Below, one piece after another: positions 40,105-49,793 of a DNA stretch of 64,000 nt. The DNA is taken from the NCBI GenBank assembly GCA_024642065.1, contig JAHEBW010000001.1:108963-172962 (forward strand), written 5' to 3'. Below the pieces are notes generated by a model. It was not told the DNA's origin. It made no database searches and was given only the letters and a program-made list of their open reading frames with translations. Both the position numbers and the translations under genes were made by a program. Positions within the stretch are counted from its first letter, which is position 1. Every line of letters starts with the position of its first letter. Origin of the DNA: Polynucleobacter sp. GTDB taxonomy: Bacteria > Pseudomonadota > Gammaproteobacteria > Burkholderiales > Burkholderiaceae.

Positions 40105-41358
40105 TTAGCGGTCAATCTCGCCGAACACAATGTCCTGCGTACCAATAATAGTTACAGCATCAGCCAACATATGACCTTTTGCCATTTCATCTAAAGCTGA
40201 TAGATGTACAAAACCTGGGGCACGAATCTTCAAGCGGTAAGGCTTGTTGGCGCCGTCAGAAATTGCATAAATACCAAACTCACCTTTTGGATGTTCTACA
40301 GCTGCATAAGCCTCACCTGCAGGTACGTGAATACCTTCAGAGAACAACTTAAAGTGGTGAATCAAATCTTCCATGTTGGACTTCATGTCCTCACGTTTCG
40401 GAGTTGTTACTTTGTGGTTATCACTCATAACGGAACCTGGGTTCGCACGTAACCACTTCACACACTGCTGGATGATCTTGTTTGATTGGCGCATCTCTTC
40501 AACACGAACCAAGTAACGGTCATAAGAGTCACCATTCACACCAACTGGAATATCAAAATCTAGCTGGTCATAAACTTCATACGGCTGCTTCTTACGCAAG
40601 TCCCACTCAATACCTGAACCACGCAACATCGCGCCAGTAAATCCTAATTGCAATGCGCGCTCAGGAGTAACAACGCCAATACCTACCAAACGCTGCTTCC
40701 AGATACGGTTATCTGTGAGCAATGTTTCATATTCATCAACATAAGCTGGGAAACGAGTTGTGAAGTCTTCAATGAAATCCAATAAAGAACCTTGGCGGTT
40801 TTCATTTAACTTCTTAACTGCTTTTTCACCACGAATCTTGTTAGCCAAGTACTGAGGCATCACCTCTGGCAAATCACGGTAAACACCACCTGGACGGTAG
40901 TAAGCCGCGTGCATACGAGCGCCTGACACAGCTTCGTACATATCAAATAAATCTTCACGTTCACGGAAGGCATACAAGAACACTGCCATCGCACCAACGT
41001 CTAAGCCGTGACAACCAATCCATAGTAAGTGATTCAATAAACGCGTGATTTCATCAAACATCACACGGATATATTGAGCACGAACAGGCACATCAATTTG
41101 CAATAACTTTTCAATGGCCATCACATAAGCGTGCTCGTTAGCCATCATCGATACATAGTCCAAACGATCCATGTACGGAACGTTTTGAACCCAAGTACGA
41201 GTCTCTGCTAATTTTTCTGTAGCACGGTGCAACAAACCAATATGCGGATCTGAACGCTGAATAACCTCACCGTCCAACTCTAAAACTAAGCGCAAAACAC
41301 CGTGAGCTGCCGGGTGCTGTGGGCCAAAGTTAAGTGTGTAATTTTTAATTTCTGCCAT
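40105..41358 (-). CDS. nuoD: NADH-quinone oxidoreductase subunit D
   Basis: 49-kDa-type subunit that forms the quinone site with NuoB; related to the large subunit of NiFe hydrogenases. 417 aa, separate from NuoC (not fused as in E. coli). The N-terminal [20 protein letters not shown] (about 11-30) holds the quinone-site His, and the central [17 protein letters not shown] (about 245-261) is diagnostic. Gap to nuoC is 3 bases. Confidence 0.98.
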   Translation of the reverse strand: MAEIKNYTLNFGPQHPAAHGVLRLVLELDGEVIQRSDPHIGLLHRATEKLAETRTWVQNVPYMDRLDYVSMMANEHAYVMAIEKLLQIDVPVRAQYIRVMFDEITRLLNHLLWIGCHGLDVGAMAVFLYAFREREDLFDMYEAVSGARMHAAYYRPGGVYRDLPEVMPQYLANKIRGEKAVKKLNENRQGSLLDFIEDFTTRFPAYVDEYETLLTDNRIWKQRLVGIGVVTPERALQLGFTGAMLRGSGIEWDLRKKQPYEVYDQLDFDIPVGVNGDSYDRYLVRVEEMRQSNKIIQQCVKWLRANPGSVMSDNHKVTTPKREDMKSNMEDLIHHFKLFSEGIHVPAGEAYAAVEHPKGEFGIYAISDGANKPYRLKIRAPGFVHLSALDEMAKGHMLADAVTIIGTQDIVFGEIDR

Positions 41359-41361
41359 GAC

Positions 41362-41955
41362 TTAAGCCCCGTAGTTTTCTTCACGAATTACTCGAGGAGT
41401 AACTTCGCGAGTCTCAACCGTCACGGGTTGATAAATAACGCGTTTTTGCTCTGGGTCATAACGCATCTCTACGTTGCCAGATACTGGGAAATCTTTACGG
41501 AATGGATGACCGATGAAACCGTAGTCAGTCAAAATACGACGTAAATCATCATGACCTTCAAACAAAATACCGAAGAGGTCAAATGCTTCACGCTCAAACC
41601 AATTAGCTGAGTTCCAAATAGGCGTTACTGAAGCTACCAATGGGAAACTATCTTCTGGAGCAAACACACGTAAACGCAAACGCCAGTTGTGTTTAACAGA
41701 CAACAAGTGACTCACAACAGCAAAACGTGGGCCTTCCCAAGTTGCATTGTCGTAATCGCTGTAGTCAACACCACACAAATCCATTAATTGATCAAAGCCC
41801 AAAGTTGGCTCATCTCTAAGAGTTGTAGCTACGTCTAGGTAATCTTCAGAACGAACAACCAAAGTTAATTCGCCAAGAGCCTCATGTAAACGGGCTACTT
41901 TTTTACCAAGAACTTTTTCTAAACGCTCTTTCAGCACTGTTAGCACGTCTGACAT
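41362..41955 (-). CDS. nuoC: NADH-quinone oxidoreductase subunit C
   Basis: 30-kDa-type subunit of the peripheral arm. 197 aa from ATG 41955, chosen because AAGG lies 6 bases upstream and homologues begin at this point; an upstream in-frame ATG (41973) would overlap nuoB. The signature [11 protein letters not shown] is seen as [20 protein letters not shown] (about 125-144), followed by HPFRKDFP. The ATG sits 1 base after the nuoB stop, implying coupling. Confidence 0.96.
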   Translation of the reverse strand: MSDVLTVLKERLEKVLGKKVARLHEALGELTLVVRSEDYLDVATTLRDEPTLGFDQLMDLCGVDYSDYDNATWEGPRFAVVSHLLSVKHNWRLRLRVFAPEDSFPLVASVTPIWNSANWFEREAFDLFGILFEGHDDLRRILTDYGFIGHPFRKDFPVSGNVEMRYDPEQKRVIYQPVTVETREVTPRVIREENYGA

Positions 41956-41956
41956 A

Positions 41957-42439
41957 TCAAGCCTTTCTCGCAATAGTGCTGGTGCGTTTGATCTTGGCTT
42001 GTAACTGAATAATGCCGTACATCAAAGCTTCAGCAGTTGGAGGACAGCCTGGAACGTAAACGTCAACAGGAACAATTCGATCGCAACCACGAACAACTGA
42101 ATAAGAGTAATGGTAGTAACCACCACCGTTAGCACATGAACCCATTGAGATCACCCAACGTGGTTCTGGCATTTGGTCATAAACCTTGCGCAAGGCCGGA
42201 GCCATTTTGTTACACAAAGTACCAGCAACAATCATTAAGTCTGACTGACGTGGTGACGGTCTAAAAACCACACCAAAACGGTCTAAGTCATAACGTGAAG
42301 CGCCAGCGTGCATCATCTCTACCGCGCAACAAGCCAAACCAAAAGTCATCGGCCACAATGAGCCTGTACGTGTCCAGTTGATCAGCTTGTCAGCTGATGT
42401 GGTCACAAAACCTTCTTTTAAGATACCTTCAAGAGCCAT
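41957..42439 (-). CDS. nuoB: NADH-quinone oxidoreductase subunit B
   Basis: Binds the terminal cluster N2 that reduces quinone. 160 aa. The ligand cysteines are all present: the adjacent pair in [10 protein letters not shown] (about 34-43), one in [12 protein letters not shown] (about 98-109), and the last in [11 protein letters not shown] (about 129-139). Nine bases separate it from nuoA. Confidence 0.98.
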   Translation of the reverse strand: MALEGILKEGFVTTSADKLINWTRTGSLWPMTFGLACCAVEMMHAGASRYDLDRFGVVFRPSPRQSDLMIVAGTLCNKMAPALRKVYDQMPEPRWVISMGSCANGGGYYHYSYSVVRGCDRIVPVDVYVPGCPPTAEALMYGIIQLQAKIKRTSTIARKA

Positions 42440-42448
42440 GTCCAGTCC

Positions 42449-42808
42449 TTACTCCCAGTTAAGGGCGCCTTTCTTCCAGATATAGGCAAAACCAACCACG
42501 AACTCCAATAAGAAGATCGCCATCGAAATGTAGCCAGGCCAACCAATCTCAGACAACGCCACACCCCATGGGAAGAGGAATGCTGTTTCTAAGTCGAAAA
42601 GAATAAAAAGAATCGCTACTAAGTAGTAACGAACATCGAATTTCATACGTGCATCTTCGAATGCGTCAAAACCGCACTCATACGGGGAGATCTTTTCAGC
42701 GTCCGGTTTATTAGGACCTAAGATTTTTCCCAATGCCATGGGAACAAGACCTACGCCGATGCCGACGAGGATAAATAGTAGTACCGGAAGATAAGCTTCT
42801 AAGTTCAA
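42449..42808 (-). CDS. nuoA: NADH-quinone oxidoreductase subunit A
   Basis: First gene of the complex I operon. 119 aa, three helices. The conserved loop with [20 protein letters not shown] (about 40-59) between helices 1 and 2, containing the reactive Cys, and the [15 protein letters not shown] segment (about 61-75) are diagnostic. A tRNA-Leu gene lies 88 bases upstream on the same strand, so the promoter is either in that gap or upstream of the tRNA. Confidence 0.97.
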   Translation of the reverse strand: MNLEAYLPVLLFILVGIGVGLVPMALGKILGPNKPDAEKISPYECGFDAFEDARMKFDVRYYLVAILFILFDLETAFLFPWGVALSEIGWPGYISMAIFLLEFVVGFAYIWKKGALNWE

Positions 42809-42896
42809 GAGCGTTCCAATTCGTAATCAGAAAACAATATTTCTAATTTTCGCTAACCGGTCTTGCAGCTTTCTGACAGGCTGCAGACCCCCATTT

Positions 42897-42982
42897 TGGT
42901 GCCGTCGGCGAGACTCGAACTCGCACAGCTTTACGCCACTACCCCCTCAAGATAGCGTGTCTACCAATTCCACCACGACGGC
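42897..42982 (-). tRNA. tRNA-Leu (anticodon GAG)
   Basis: 86 nt including an encoded CCA end. The 7-bp acceptor stem GCCGTCG / CGACGGC pairs perfectly, with discriminator A as in tRNA-Leu. The D arm holds GGTAGA, the anticodon loop is CTTGAGG, a class II long variable arm follows, and the T arm contains GTTCGAGTC. The same anticodon gene follows secG in E. coli (leuU), so the placement is conserved. Confidence 0.97.
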
Positions 42983-42989
42983 CTACGGT

Positions 42990-43062
42990 AAAACCCTAAG
43001 ATTTTAGCCCAATGAGGCTGCTTTTTTAGGGTTTTTTGAGGTTTTTCCCGAATTATTTCGGG
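42990..43062 (-). terminator. Hairpins between secG and tRNA-Leu
   Basis: Two structures follow the end of secG. CCCGAA / TTCGGG (43047-43062) sits on the stop codon. A larger one (42990-43035) pairs AAAACCCTAA with TTAGGGTTTT around an inner AGCC/GGCT hairpin and ends in TTTT. Together they could terminate the secG message or mark an RNase processing site before the tRNA. Confidence 0.55.
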
Positions 43063-43421
43063 ATATTTTGGCCGGCGCCGGCTGCTGCAGGAACTGGGTT
43101 AGCTTCGGCTGGTTTTGGTAACTCTGACTCAACTACTGGAGCTGGAGAGCTAGTGCCTGATAAAACACCTGAATTTTGAGACTTTGTTGAGCCCAAAAGC
43201 GTAATACCTAGGGTTGCTACAAAGAATACAGTTGCAAAAATGGCTGTCAAACGTGAAAGGAAGTTGGCTGATCCAGCAGAACCAAATAAGCCACCTGAAG
43301 AGCCACCACCAAAGGCAGCACCCATATCAGCGCCCTTACCCTGCTGCACAAGCACCAAAATAATTACACCCACCGCAGCAACGATTTGCAACACGACCAA
43401 TAAAGTCTTAAGCCATTCCAT
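43053..43421 (-). CDS. secG: Protein translocase subunit SecG
   Basis: Small SecYEG component that assists SecA-driven export. 122 aa from ATG 43421, chosen because GGAG lies 6 bases upstream; an ATG 12 bases earlier overlaps that site. Two membrane helices (about 4-24 and 51-72) flank the diagnostic GADMGAAFGGGSSGGLFGS loop (about 30-48). The C-terminal 45 residues are a Ser/Pro/Ala-rich tail, common in betaproteobacteria. It lies 20 bases after tpiA. Confidence 0.94.
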   Translation of the reverse strand: MEWLKTLLVVLQIVAAVGVIILVLVQQGKGADMGAAFGGGSSGGLFGSAGSANFLSRLTAIFATVFFVATLGITLLGSTKSQNSGVLSGTSSPAPVVESELPKPAEANPVPAAAGAGQNIPK

Positions 43422-43441
43422 CTGATTCTCCAAAAACTAAA

Positions 43442-44212
43442 TTAAATACTTGCTTGGCATAAAGCCAGAAACTCTTGTGCATGAAGGGATGCACCACCCA
43501 CTAAACCACCATCAATATCTGGCATTGCCAATAAATCTTTAGCATTATCAGCCTTTAGGCTACCGCCGTACAAAATTGCCACTTTAGAAGCCGCTTCAGC
43601 ATCAAAAGTAGCTAACTGCAATCTGAGTTCGCGGTGCACATCTTGAGCTTGAGCAGGCGTTGGCACTTTTCCAGTACCAATGGCCCAAACTGGCTCATAA
43701 GCAATGATGCACGAGGCAATTTGACCCTGTAATAGATCAATCACGGCTTGTAATTGACGACGTACAACCACCAAGGTTTTGCCATCATCATGCTCTTGCT
43801 CTGTTTCACCAACACAAATAATTGGCGTCATTTTGGCTTGCAGACTGGCCTTGGCTTTTCTGGCCACCAAGCCATCACCTTCTTGGTGATATTGACGTCT
43901 TTCAGAATGTCCAACAATCACATACTGACATCCAAACTCTTGCAACATCACAGCGCTAACATCACCGGTATAAGCACCATTGGAATGGTCGGACACATCC
44001 TGAGCACCCAAAGCTACTTTTGAATTTTTTAATAAATCGTGAGTTTGTGGCAAATACGGGTAAGGCACACAAAGACCTACACGAATCGGCAATTGATGAG
44101 AAAGAGCCTCGAAAGTTGCGGCACCTTGGCTTAGCAACTCTTCTAGTAGTTTTTGATTGGCAGCTAAGCTACCGTTCATCTTCCAATTACCAATGATGGT
44201 TAGTGGTCTCAT
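43442..44212 (-). CDS. tpiA: Triosephosphate isomerase
   Basis: Interconverts dihydroxyacetone phosphate and glyceraldehyde 3-phosphate. 256 aa from ATG 44212, which has AGAGAG upstream and gives the usual MRxLTIIGNWKMNG start; an ATG at 44239 would add nine residues and overlap the upstream gene. Catalytic Lys in GNWKMNG (about 7-13), catalytic His in VIVGHSERR (about 98-106) and catalytic Glu in AYEPVWAIGTG (about 171-181) are all present. The phosphate loop appears as ILYGGSLK. In operon with the upstream quinone oxidoreductase and secG. Confidence 0.97.
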   Translation of the reverse strand: MRPLTIIGNWKMNGSLAANQKLLEELLSQGAATFEALSHQLPIRVGLCVPYPYLPQTHDLLKNSKVALGAQDVSDHSNGAYTGDVSAVMLQEFGCQYVIVGHSERRQYHQEGDGLVARKAKASLQAKMTPIICVGETEQEHDDGKTLVVVRRQLQAVIDLLQGQIASCIIAYEPVWAIGTGKVPTPAQAQDVHRELRLQLATFDAEAASKVAILYGGSLKADNAKDLLAMPDIDGGLVGGASLHAQEFLALCQASI

Positions 44213-44228
44213 TGATCTCTCTTCTTGT

Positions 44229-45248
44229 TCAGTTGTCATTCATGGTTAATACAATTTTGCCAATGTGCTGACTCGACTCCATCAATTGATGAGCTTGTGC
44301 CGCAGCCTCTAAAGCAAATACTTCATGTATCACCGGTTTAATCTTTTGTGACTCAATCAAAGGCCAGACATAAGCCCTTAAAGCTCTAGCAATAGCCCCT
44401 TTAAATTCTACTGATCTTGCTCTTAATGTTGACCCCGTGATCGTCAAGCGACGACGTAAAACTTGACCAACATCTAATTCTGACATCCTGCCACCTTGAT
44501 GCGCAATTACAACAATACGCCCATCATCTGCCAAACAGTTAATTTCTTTAGTCAAATAACTGCCAGCAACCATATCCAAAATGACATTAGCACCCACACC
44601 ACCGGTATGCTCTTTAACTAACTCAACAAAATCTTGTTCTTTGTAATTAATGGCTAATTTAGCGCCTAAATCTAGACAAGCTTTTGCTTTATCAGCATGT
44701 CCCACAGTAACGATGACTTGATGACCCATGGCTGTCGCAATTTGTATAGCTGCGACACCAATACCACTACTTCCACCGTGAACCAATAACGTTTCTTGAC
44801 CTCGCCCATCCAAACCCAAACGAGCTCGATCAAAAACATTGCTCCAAACAGTGAAATAAGTCTCCGGCAAACTTGCCGCTTCAACATCAGATAAACCTCT
44901 AGGCACTGGCAAGCATTGCGCCAGCGGCGCGATGCAATACTCAGCATAGCCACCACCTGCAACCAATGCGCAGACGCGATGACCAATACCTAAACTAAAA
45001 AAATTATCTGAGTGCGTTAAATCACCACCAACAATTTCTCCAGCAACTTCTAGGCCAGGCAAATCAGATGCACCTAGTGGCGCTGGATAGAAACCTTGGC
45101 GCTGAAGAACGTCAGGTCGATTAACACCCGCAGCTCTTACACGAATCAAGACTTCACCAGAACCAAAAGCGGGCTCCACCAAATTTGGTCGAGTCACCGC
45201 TTTCAGGACATCAGAACTGCCGTGTTGGCTAATTTCAACAGCACGCAT
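44229..45248 (-). CDS. qor: NAD(P)H:quinone oxidoreductase, zinc-free MDR family
   Basis: 339 aa medium-chain dehydrogenase/reductase without the zinc ligands, as in quinone oxidoreductases (PIG3/Qor type). The N-terminal RVRAAGVNRPDVLQRQG (about 37-53) and the Rossmann segment LLVHGGSSGIGVAAIQIA (about 153-170) are typical of the NADPH-dependent members. The probable reaction is reduction of quinones or other enones using NADPH; the true substrate is unknown. It lies between pnp (13-base gap) and tpiA on the same strand, so is likely co-transcribed. Confidence 0.88.
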   Translation of the reverse strand: MRAVEISQHGSSDVLKAVTRPNLVEPAFGSGEVLIRVRAAGVNRPDVLQRQGFYPAPLGASDLPGLEVAGEIVGGDLTHSDNFFSLGIGHRVCALVAGGGYAEYCIAPLAQCLPVPRGLSDVEAASLPETYFTVWSNVFDRARLGLDGRGQETLLVHGGSSGIGVAAIQIATAMGHQVIVTVGHADKAKACLDLGAKLAINYKEQDFVELVKEHTGGVGANVILDMVAGSYLTKEINCLADDGRIVVIAHQGGRMSELDVGQVLRRRLTITGSTLRARSVEFKGAIARALRAYVWPLIESQKIKPVIHEVFALEAAAQAHQLMESSQHIGKIVLTMNDN

Positions 45249-45261
45249 GCCGTTAATTAGA

Positions 45262-47433
45262 TTACTGTTGCTGTTCTTGTGCTTGAGCAGGAGCTGCGTC
45301 TGCTTGAGGAGCTACACCATTCAATGGAGCAATGCTAGTTCCTTCATCAGCGCAAGCTGCTTTCAAAGATAAACGTAGACGACCACGCTCATCAGCTGCC
45401 AATAATTTCACGCGAACAACTTGGCCTTCTTGTAGGTAATCTTTCACATCTTTAACACGCTCATTAGCGATCTCAGAAATGTGTAATAGACCATCTTTAC
45501 CAGGAAGGATGTTGATCAATGCGCCAAACTCAAGCAACTTCACAACTGGGCCTTCGTAGATCTTACCTACTTCAGCTTCAGCAGTAATGCCTTCGATACG
45601 ACGCTTAGCTTCTTCCATGCCTTCTGCACTTGTTGAAGCAATAGTCACTGTACCGTCATCTGTGATGTCGATGCTTGTACCAGTCTCTTTAGTAAGAGCC
45701 TGAATAGTTGCGCCGCCTTTACCGATCACTTCACGAATCTTGTCTGGATGAATCTTAATAGTCACCATGCGTGGAGCGTGTGCTGACAATTCTGTACGAA
45801 CGCCGCCCATTGCTTCTTGCATTTTGCTCAAGATGTGCAAGCGACCTTCTTTAGCTTGCGCTAAAGCAACTTGCATAATTTCTTTTGTAATACCTTGTAC
45901 TTTGATATCCATCTGCAAAGCAGTAATACCGTTTGAAGTACCAGCAACCTTAAAGTCCATGTCGCCCAAGTGATCTTCATCACCCAAGATATCTGTCAAA
46001 ACTGCAAAGCGATTGCCATCCAAAATCAAGCCCATAGCTACACCAGCTACGTGCGCTTTCAATGGCACACCAGCGTCCATCATAGCTAAACAGCCGCCAC
46101 AAACAGAAGCCATTGAAGATGAACCGTTTGATTCTGTAATTTCAGAAACAACGCGCAAGCTATATGCAAACTCTTCTGCTGAAGGCAATACTGGAATCAA
46201 TGCACGTTTAGCTAAACGACCATGACCGATTTCACGACGCTTAGGGCTACCAACACGACCTGTTTCGCCAGTGGCAAACGGAGGCATGTTGTAGTGGAAC
46301 ATGAAACGATCACGTTGCTCACCTTCTAAGGCATCAATGATTTGCTCGTCACGTGCAGTACCCAAAGTTGTTACAACCAAACCTTGTGTTTCACCGCGTG
46401 TGAATAATGCAGAACCGTGTGTACGTGGCAATACGCCTGTACGAATTTCGATTGGACGCACTGTGCGTGTGTCACGACCGTCAATACGTGGCTCGCCATT
46501 CAATACTTGACCGCGAACAATCTTCGCTTCGATTTCGAACATGATGTTGCCAACTTCAACTTCATCAAATTCACCTTCTGCAGTCAATTTTGCTAATACG
46601 TCTTTTGTTACTTCTTTCAACTTAGCTGAACGAGCTTGCTTTTGACGAATCTGATACGCTTCGCGCAAACCAGCTTCAGCCAAAGCAGTAACCTTAGCAA
46701 TCATTGGCTCATTCTTAGGAGCTGCCTGCCAATCCCACTCAGGCTTGCCACCTTCACGAACTAAATCGTTAATGGCATTGATCGCAGTTTGCATTTGCTC
46801 GTGACCGTAAACAACCGCACCCAACATGATCTCTTCAGACAATTGGTGAGCTTCAGATTCAACCATCAATACAGCAGCTTGAGTACCAGCAACGATCAAA
46901 TCTAATTGGCTAGTAGCTTGCTCTGTACGTGTTGGGTTCAACATGTATTGACCATCTTTGTAACCAACGCGAGCTGCGCCAACTGGGCCGTTAAATGGAA
47001 TACCAGAAACAGCTAAAGCTGCAGAAGCACCAATCAAAGCAGGAATATCTGCTGGTACATCTGGGTTAATCGATACAACATGAATAACCACTTGAACTTC
47101 GTTCAAGAAACCTTCTGGGAATAATGGACGTAGTGGACGATCGATCAAACGTGAGATCAATGTCTCACCTTCTGATGGACGACCTTCACGACGGAAGAAA
47201 CCGCCAGGGATCTTACCTGCAGCGTATGTCTTCTCTAAATAATCAACTGTTAATGGGAAGAAGTTTTGACCTGGTTTAGCATTCTTTGCACCAACCACTG
47301 TTGCCAAAATAACTGTGTCATCCACATCAACTAATACTGCACCACCTGCTTGACGGGCAATTTCACCTGTTTCCATGCGAACAGTATGTGAACCCCATTG
47401 AAAACTCTTTACTACTTTATTAAACATCGTCAT
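45262..47433 (-). CDS. pnp: Polyribonucleotide nucleotidyltransferase (PNPase)
   Basis: Phosphorolytic 3'-5' exoribonuclease of the degradosome. 723 aa. Two RNase PH domains (about 10-145 and 325-470) are separated by an all-helical domain. The second core carries [16 protein letters not shown] and [15 protein letters not shown] motifs, the latter holding the catalytic acids. The KH domain has [16 protein letters not shown] (about 565-580), and the S1 domain is at about 625-693. A Gln/Ala-rich tail ends the protein. ATG 47433 was kept because GGAG lies 10 bases upstream; an ATG two codons later is possible. An RNase III-type hairpin in the leader suggests autoregulation. Confidence 0.97.
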   Translation of the reverse strand: MTMFNKVVKSFQWGSHTVRMETGEIARQAGGAVLVDVDDTVILATVVGAKNAKPGQNFFPLTVDYLEKTYAAGKIPGGFFRREGRPSEGETLISRLIDRPLRPLFPEGFLNEVQVVIHVVSINPDVPADIPALIGASAALAVSGIPFNGPVGAARVGYKDGQYMLNPTRTEQATSQLDLIVAGTQAAVLMVESEAHQLSEEIMLGAVVYGHEQMQTAINAINDLVREGGKPEWDWQAAPKNEPMIAKVTALAEAGLREAYQIRQKQARSAKLKEVTKDVLAKLTAEGEFDEVEVGNIMFEIEAKIVRGQVLNGEPRIDGRDTRTVRPIEIRTGVLPRTHGSALFTRGETQGLVVTTLGTARDEQIIDALEGEQRDRFMFHYNMPPFATGETGRVGSPKRREIGHGRLAKRALIPVLPSAEEFAYSLRVVSEITESNGSSSMASVCGGCLAMMDAGVPLKAHVAGVAMGLILDGNRFAVLTDILGDEDHLGDMDFKVAGTSNGITALQMDIKVQGITKEIMQVALAQAKEGRLHILSKMQEAMGGVRTELSAHAPRMVTIKIHPDKIREVIGKGGATIQALTKETGTSIDITDDGTVTIASTSAEGMEEAKRRIEGITAEAEVGKIYEGPVVKLLEFGALINILPGKDGLLHISEIANERVKDVKDYLQEGQVVRVKLLAADERGRLRLSLKAACADEGTSIAPLNGVAPQADAAPAQAQEQQQ

Positions 47434-47520
47434 TTATGTATATCTCCAATCAACATTTGCCATAGAAATGCAGCGCTATGGCAGCACTGGAGCATAGGGG
47501 GCTTTACGGAGAAAGGATGC

Positions 47521-47566
47521 CATTCCAAAGAAAGGCTAGAGAGGAAATTAACCTGTCTTTGGAATG
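47521..47566 (-). promoter_or_regulatory. pnp leader hairpin (candidate RNase III site)
   Basis: A perfect 11-bp stem (CATTCCAAAGA / TCTTTGGAATG) with an inner 24-base segment that can add AGG/CCT pairs. It lies in the leader between rpsO and pnp. In E. coli the pnp leader folds similarly, is cut by RNase III and then subject to PNPase feedback. The same role here is inferred from position and shape. Confidence 0.6.
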
Positions 47567-47611
47567 ACACGGTTCCTTACTGCGAACAGCCACCGACTGC
47601 TCTAAACGATA

Positions 47612-47642
47612 ATGCCTGCCAAAGTCAGACTTAGGCAGGCAT
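47612..47642 (-). terminator. Hairpin just after rpsO
   Basis: A 9-bp stem (ATGCCTGCC / GGCAGGCAT) with a 13-base loop begins 9 bases after the rpsO stop. No U run follows, so termination would be incomplete and transcription could continue into pnp, as happens at the E. coli rpsO t1 site. Confidence 0.6.
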
Positions 47643-47650
47643 CGTCGGTA

Positions 47651-47920
47651 TTACTTACGTAGACCGAGCTTCTCAATCAAAGCACGGTAACGATCTAAAT
47701 CTTTACCCTTCAAATAGTCGAGTAAACGACGGCGACGGCTAACCATCTTCAACAAACCGCGACGGCTGTGATGATCTTTAGCATTTGCTTTGAAGTGAGG
47801 TGTTAAGTCATTGATACGTGCTGTCAATAAAGCTACTTGAACTTCAGGACTGCCTGTATCGTTTGCTGCGCGGGCATTCGCTTTAACGATTTCCGCTACT
47901 TTAGCTGTAACAATAGCCAT
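47651..47920 (-). CDS. rpsO: 30S ribosomal protein S15
   Basis: Primary 16S rRNA-binding protein. 89 aa from ATG 47920, the standard length, with GGAG 8 bases upstream; longer in-frame starts are not family-like. Diagnostic segments are [17 protein letters not shown] (about 20-36), [20 protein letters not shown] (about 49-68) and the [13 protein letters not shown] end. It lies upstream of pnp as in most proteobacteria. Confidence 0.98.
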   Translation of the reverse strand: MAIVTAKVAEIVKANARAANDTGSPEVQVALLTARINDLTPHFKANAKDHHSRRGLLKMVSRRRRLLDYLKGKDLDRYRALIEKLGLRK

Positions 47921-48009
47921 TTTTAATACTCCATACTTGCGAACATTCGAGCTGGAACTGATTTTTAATCTGGTTCTCACCCAAGATGTCGTGCGAATTG
48001 TAGAAAACT

Positions 48010-48047
48010 GCTTCTTAAACTCTTTCTAGGCAAACACCTAGAAAGAG
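48010..48047 (-). terminator. Intrinsic terminator of leuA
   Basis: A perfect 11-bp stem (CTCTTTCTAGG / CCTAGAAAGAG) with a 6-base loop, followed on the minus strand by TTTAAG. It lies 14 bases after the leuA stop and upstream of rpsO. Confidence 0.85.
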
Positions 48048-48060
48048 CCAAGATTATAGC

Positions 48061-49605
48061 CTAAACAGTCATTTGGGCGTTCAATTTGTGCTGACTAGGG
48101 TCATGAAGCTTATTTAAGGCAGCTAAATATGCTTTTGCCGAAGCAGCCACAATATCCGGATCCGTACCCACGCCGTTGACGATTCTGCCGCCTTTTGAGA
48201 GGCGAACCGTTACTTCACCCTGGGATTCTGTCCCAGTTGTGATGGCATTCACTGAATACAAAAGCTGTTCTGCACCACTTTTGACCTTAGATTCGATGGC
48301 ATTTAAGGTTGCATCAACCGGGCCATTACCTTCAGCCTCAGAAATGAACTCTTCTCCGCCAGACTTGAAAACAACCTTAGAAAATGGTCGCTCGCCAGTC
48401 TCAGACCTTTGTGACATTGAGATAAAACGATAGTAGTCACTAGCTTCTTCAGCATTATTGCCAACAATTGCCGTGATATCTTCGTCAAAAATCTCTGCTT
48501 TTTGGTCAGCCAAAGTCTTAAATCTTGAGAAAGCGTCATTCATGTCAGCTTCTGACTCCAACTCGATCCCCAATTCTTGCAAACGCTGTTTGAAAGCATT
48601 TCGACCAGACAATTTACCCAAAACAATCTTGTTAGCAGCCCAACCCACATCTTCGGCACGCATGATTTCGTAGGTATCGCGAGCTTTTAAAACGCCATCT
48701 TGGTGAATACCTGAAGCATGAGCAAAGGCATTTGCGCCAACCACTGCTTTATTGGGCTGAACAACAAAACCAGTAATCTGAGACACCATCTTAGAAGCTG
48801 GGACGATTTGAGTGGTATCAATACCAACTGACAAGTCGAAGTAGTCTTTGCGAGTTTTGATAGCCATCACAACTTCTTCCAAAGAAGTGTTACCAGCACG
48901 CTCACCTAAACCGTTAATGGTGCACTCAATTTGACGTGCGCCACCAATTTTGACACCCGCCAATGAGTTTGCAACGCCCATACCCAAGTCGTTATGGCAA
49001 TGCACAGACCACACAGCCTTGTCGGAGTTAGGAATACGCTCACGCAATGTTTTAATAAATTGACCATAAAGCTCAGGAACTGCATAACCAACTGTGTCAG
49101 GCACGTTGATGGTTGTTGCGCCCTCAGCAATCACAGCCTCAATCACTCGACATAAGAAATCAACTTCAGATCGGTAACCGTCTTCTGGTGAGAACTCAAT
49201 GTCATTGGTGTGATTACGCGCAAAGCGAACCGCTGCTTTGGCCTGCTCAAACACTTGATCAGGCGTCATGCGCAACTTCTTTTCCATATGCAATGGTGAA
49301 GTAGCAATGAATGTGTGGATACGTTTAGAGTTGGCGCCCTTCAAGGCATCAGCAGCTCGGCCAATGTCTTTTTCATTGGCACGAGCCAAAGAGCAAACAG
49401 TTGAATCTTTAATAACCTGGGCAATGGCTGAAATAGCAGCAAAGTCGCCATCAGAGCTGGCTGCAAAGCCCGCTTCAATTACATCCACTCGCAAACGCTC
49501 TAGCTGACGAGCAATGCGAACTTTCTCATCACGAGTCATAGAGGCACCAGGTGATTGCTCACCATCTCTTAAAGTGGTATCAAAAATGATTAACTTATCT
49601 GTCAT
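48061..49605 (-). CDS. leuA: 2-isopropylmalate synthase
   Basis: First committed step of leucine synthesis: condenses acetyl-CoA and 2-oxoisovalerate. 514 aa from ATG 49605, where GGGGAG lies 5 bases upstream. Catalytic [15 protein letters not shown] (about 8-22), the metal-binding HCHNDLGMG (about 202-210) and [14 protein letters not shown] (about 229-242) are intact. The C-terminal regulatory domain (about 390-514), which binds leucine as inhibitor, is present. Expression is likely controlled by the leucine attenuator directly upstream (49629-49793). leuBCD are not in the window. Confidence 0.97.
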   Translation of the reverse strand: MTDKLIIFDTTLRDGEQSPGASMTRDEKVRIARQLERLRVDVIEAGFAASSDGDFAAISAIAQVIKDSTVCSLARANEKDIGRAADALKGANSKRIHTFIATSPLHMEKKLRMTPDQVFEQAKAAVRFARNHTNDIEFSPEDGYRSEVDFLCRVIEAVIAEGATTINVPDTVGYAVPELYGQFIKTLRERIPNSDKAVWSVHCHNDLGMGVANSLAGVKIGGARQIECTINGLGERAGNTSLEEVVMAIKTRKDYFDLSVGIDTTQIVPASKMVSQITGFVVQPNKAVVGANAFAHASGIHQDGVLKARDTYEIMRAEDVGWAANKIVLGKLSGRNAFKQRLQELGIELESEADMNDAFSRFKTLADQKAEIFDEDITAIVGNNAEEASDYYRFISMSQRSETGERPFSKVVFKSGGEEFISEAEGNGPVDATLNAIESKVKSGAEQLLYSVNAITTGTESQGEVTVRLSKGGRIVNGVGTDPDIVAASAKAYLAALNKLHDPSQHKLNAQMTV

Positions 49606-49628
49606 AACAACTCCCCAACTCACATCAT

Positions 49629-49662
49629 TTCAAAAATAAAAAACCCCAGTTCGACTGGGGTT
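49629..49662 (-). terminator. leuA attenuator terminator
   Basis: On the minus strand the stem AACCCCAGT / ACTGGGGTT with a 3-base loop is followed by TTTTATTTTTG. It lies between the leader peptide gene and leuA. Its 5' arm (ACCCCAG, 49655-49661) can instead pair over 7 bp with CTGGGGT (49703-49709) inside the leader peptide gene, the expected antiterminator. A protector pair AGGT/ACCT (49716-49719, 49708-49711) competes for the latter. This is the complete layout of an amino-acid attenuator. Confidence 0.9.
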
Positions 49663-49688
49663 CGTGTTGTTTTGCTTTTACTAAGTGT

Positions 49689-49757
49689 TTAAGCGTGCAC
49701 TGACCCCAGGTTTTGACCTAGTTCTAGTAGTAATAGCAGTGACAAGCTGTAATTCAT
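49689..49757 (-). CDS. leuL: Leucine-rich leader peptide controlling leuA
   Basis: A 22-codon gene with eight leucine codons: positions 5, 7-11 (five in a row), 13 and 17. Four of these are CTA. The last codons overlap the antiterminator segment, so a ribosome paused at the Leu run leaves that segment free and lets leuA be read, while a ribosome that reaches the stop favours the terminator. GGAG lies 3 bases before the ATG, an unusually tight spacing. Recognised from composition and context, not from similarity to E. coli LeuL, which it does not resemble beyond the Leu run. Confidence 0.88.
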   Translation of the reverse strand: MNYSLSLLLLLELGQNLGSVHA

Positions 49758-49764
49758 AAACTCC

Positions 49765-49793
49765 AATATACACAAAAATGCATCAATTGTCAG
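49765..49793 (-). promoter_or_regulatory. Predicted leuLA promoter inside the 3' end of pssA
   Basis: CTGACA (49788-49793) and TATATT (49765-49770) are spaced by 17 bases on the minus strand, a good sigma-70 promoter. The -35 box lies within the last codons of pssA. The expected start of transcription, 49757-49758, is at the A of the leuL ATG, so the leader peptide message would be leaderless or nearly so. Confidence 0.65.
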
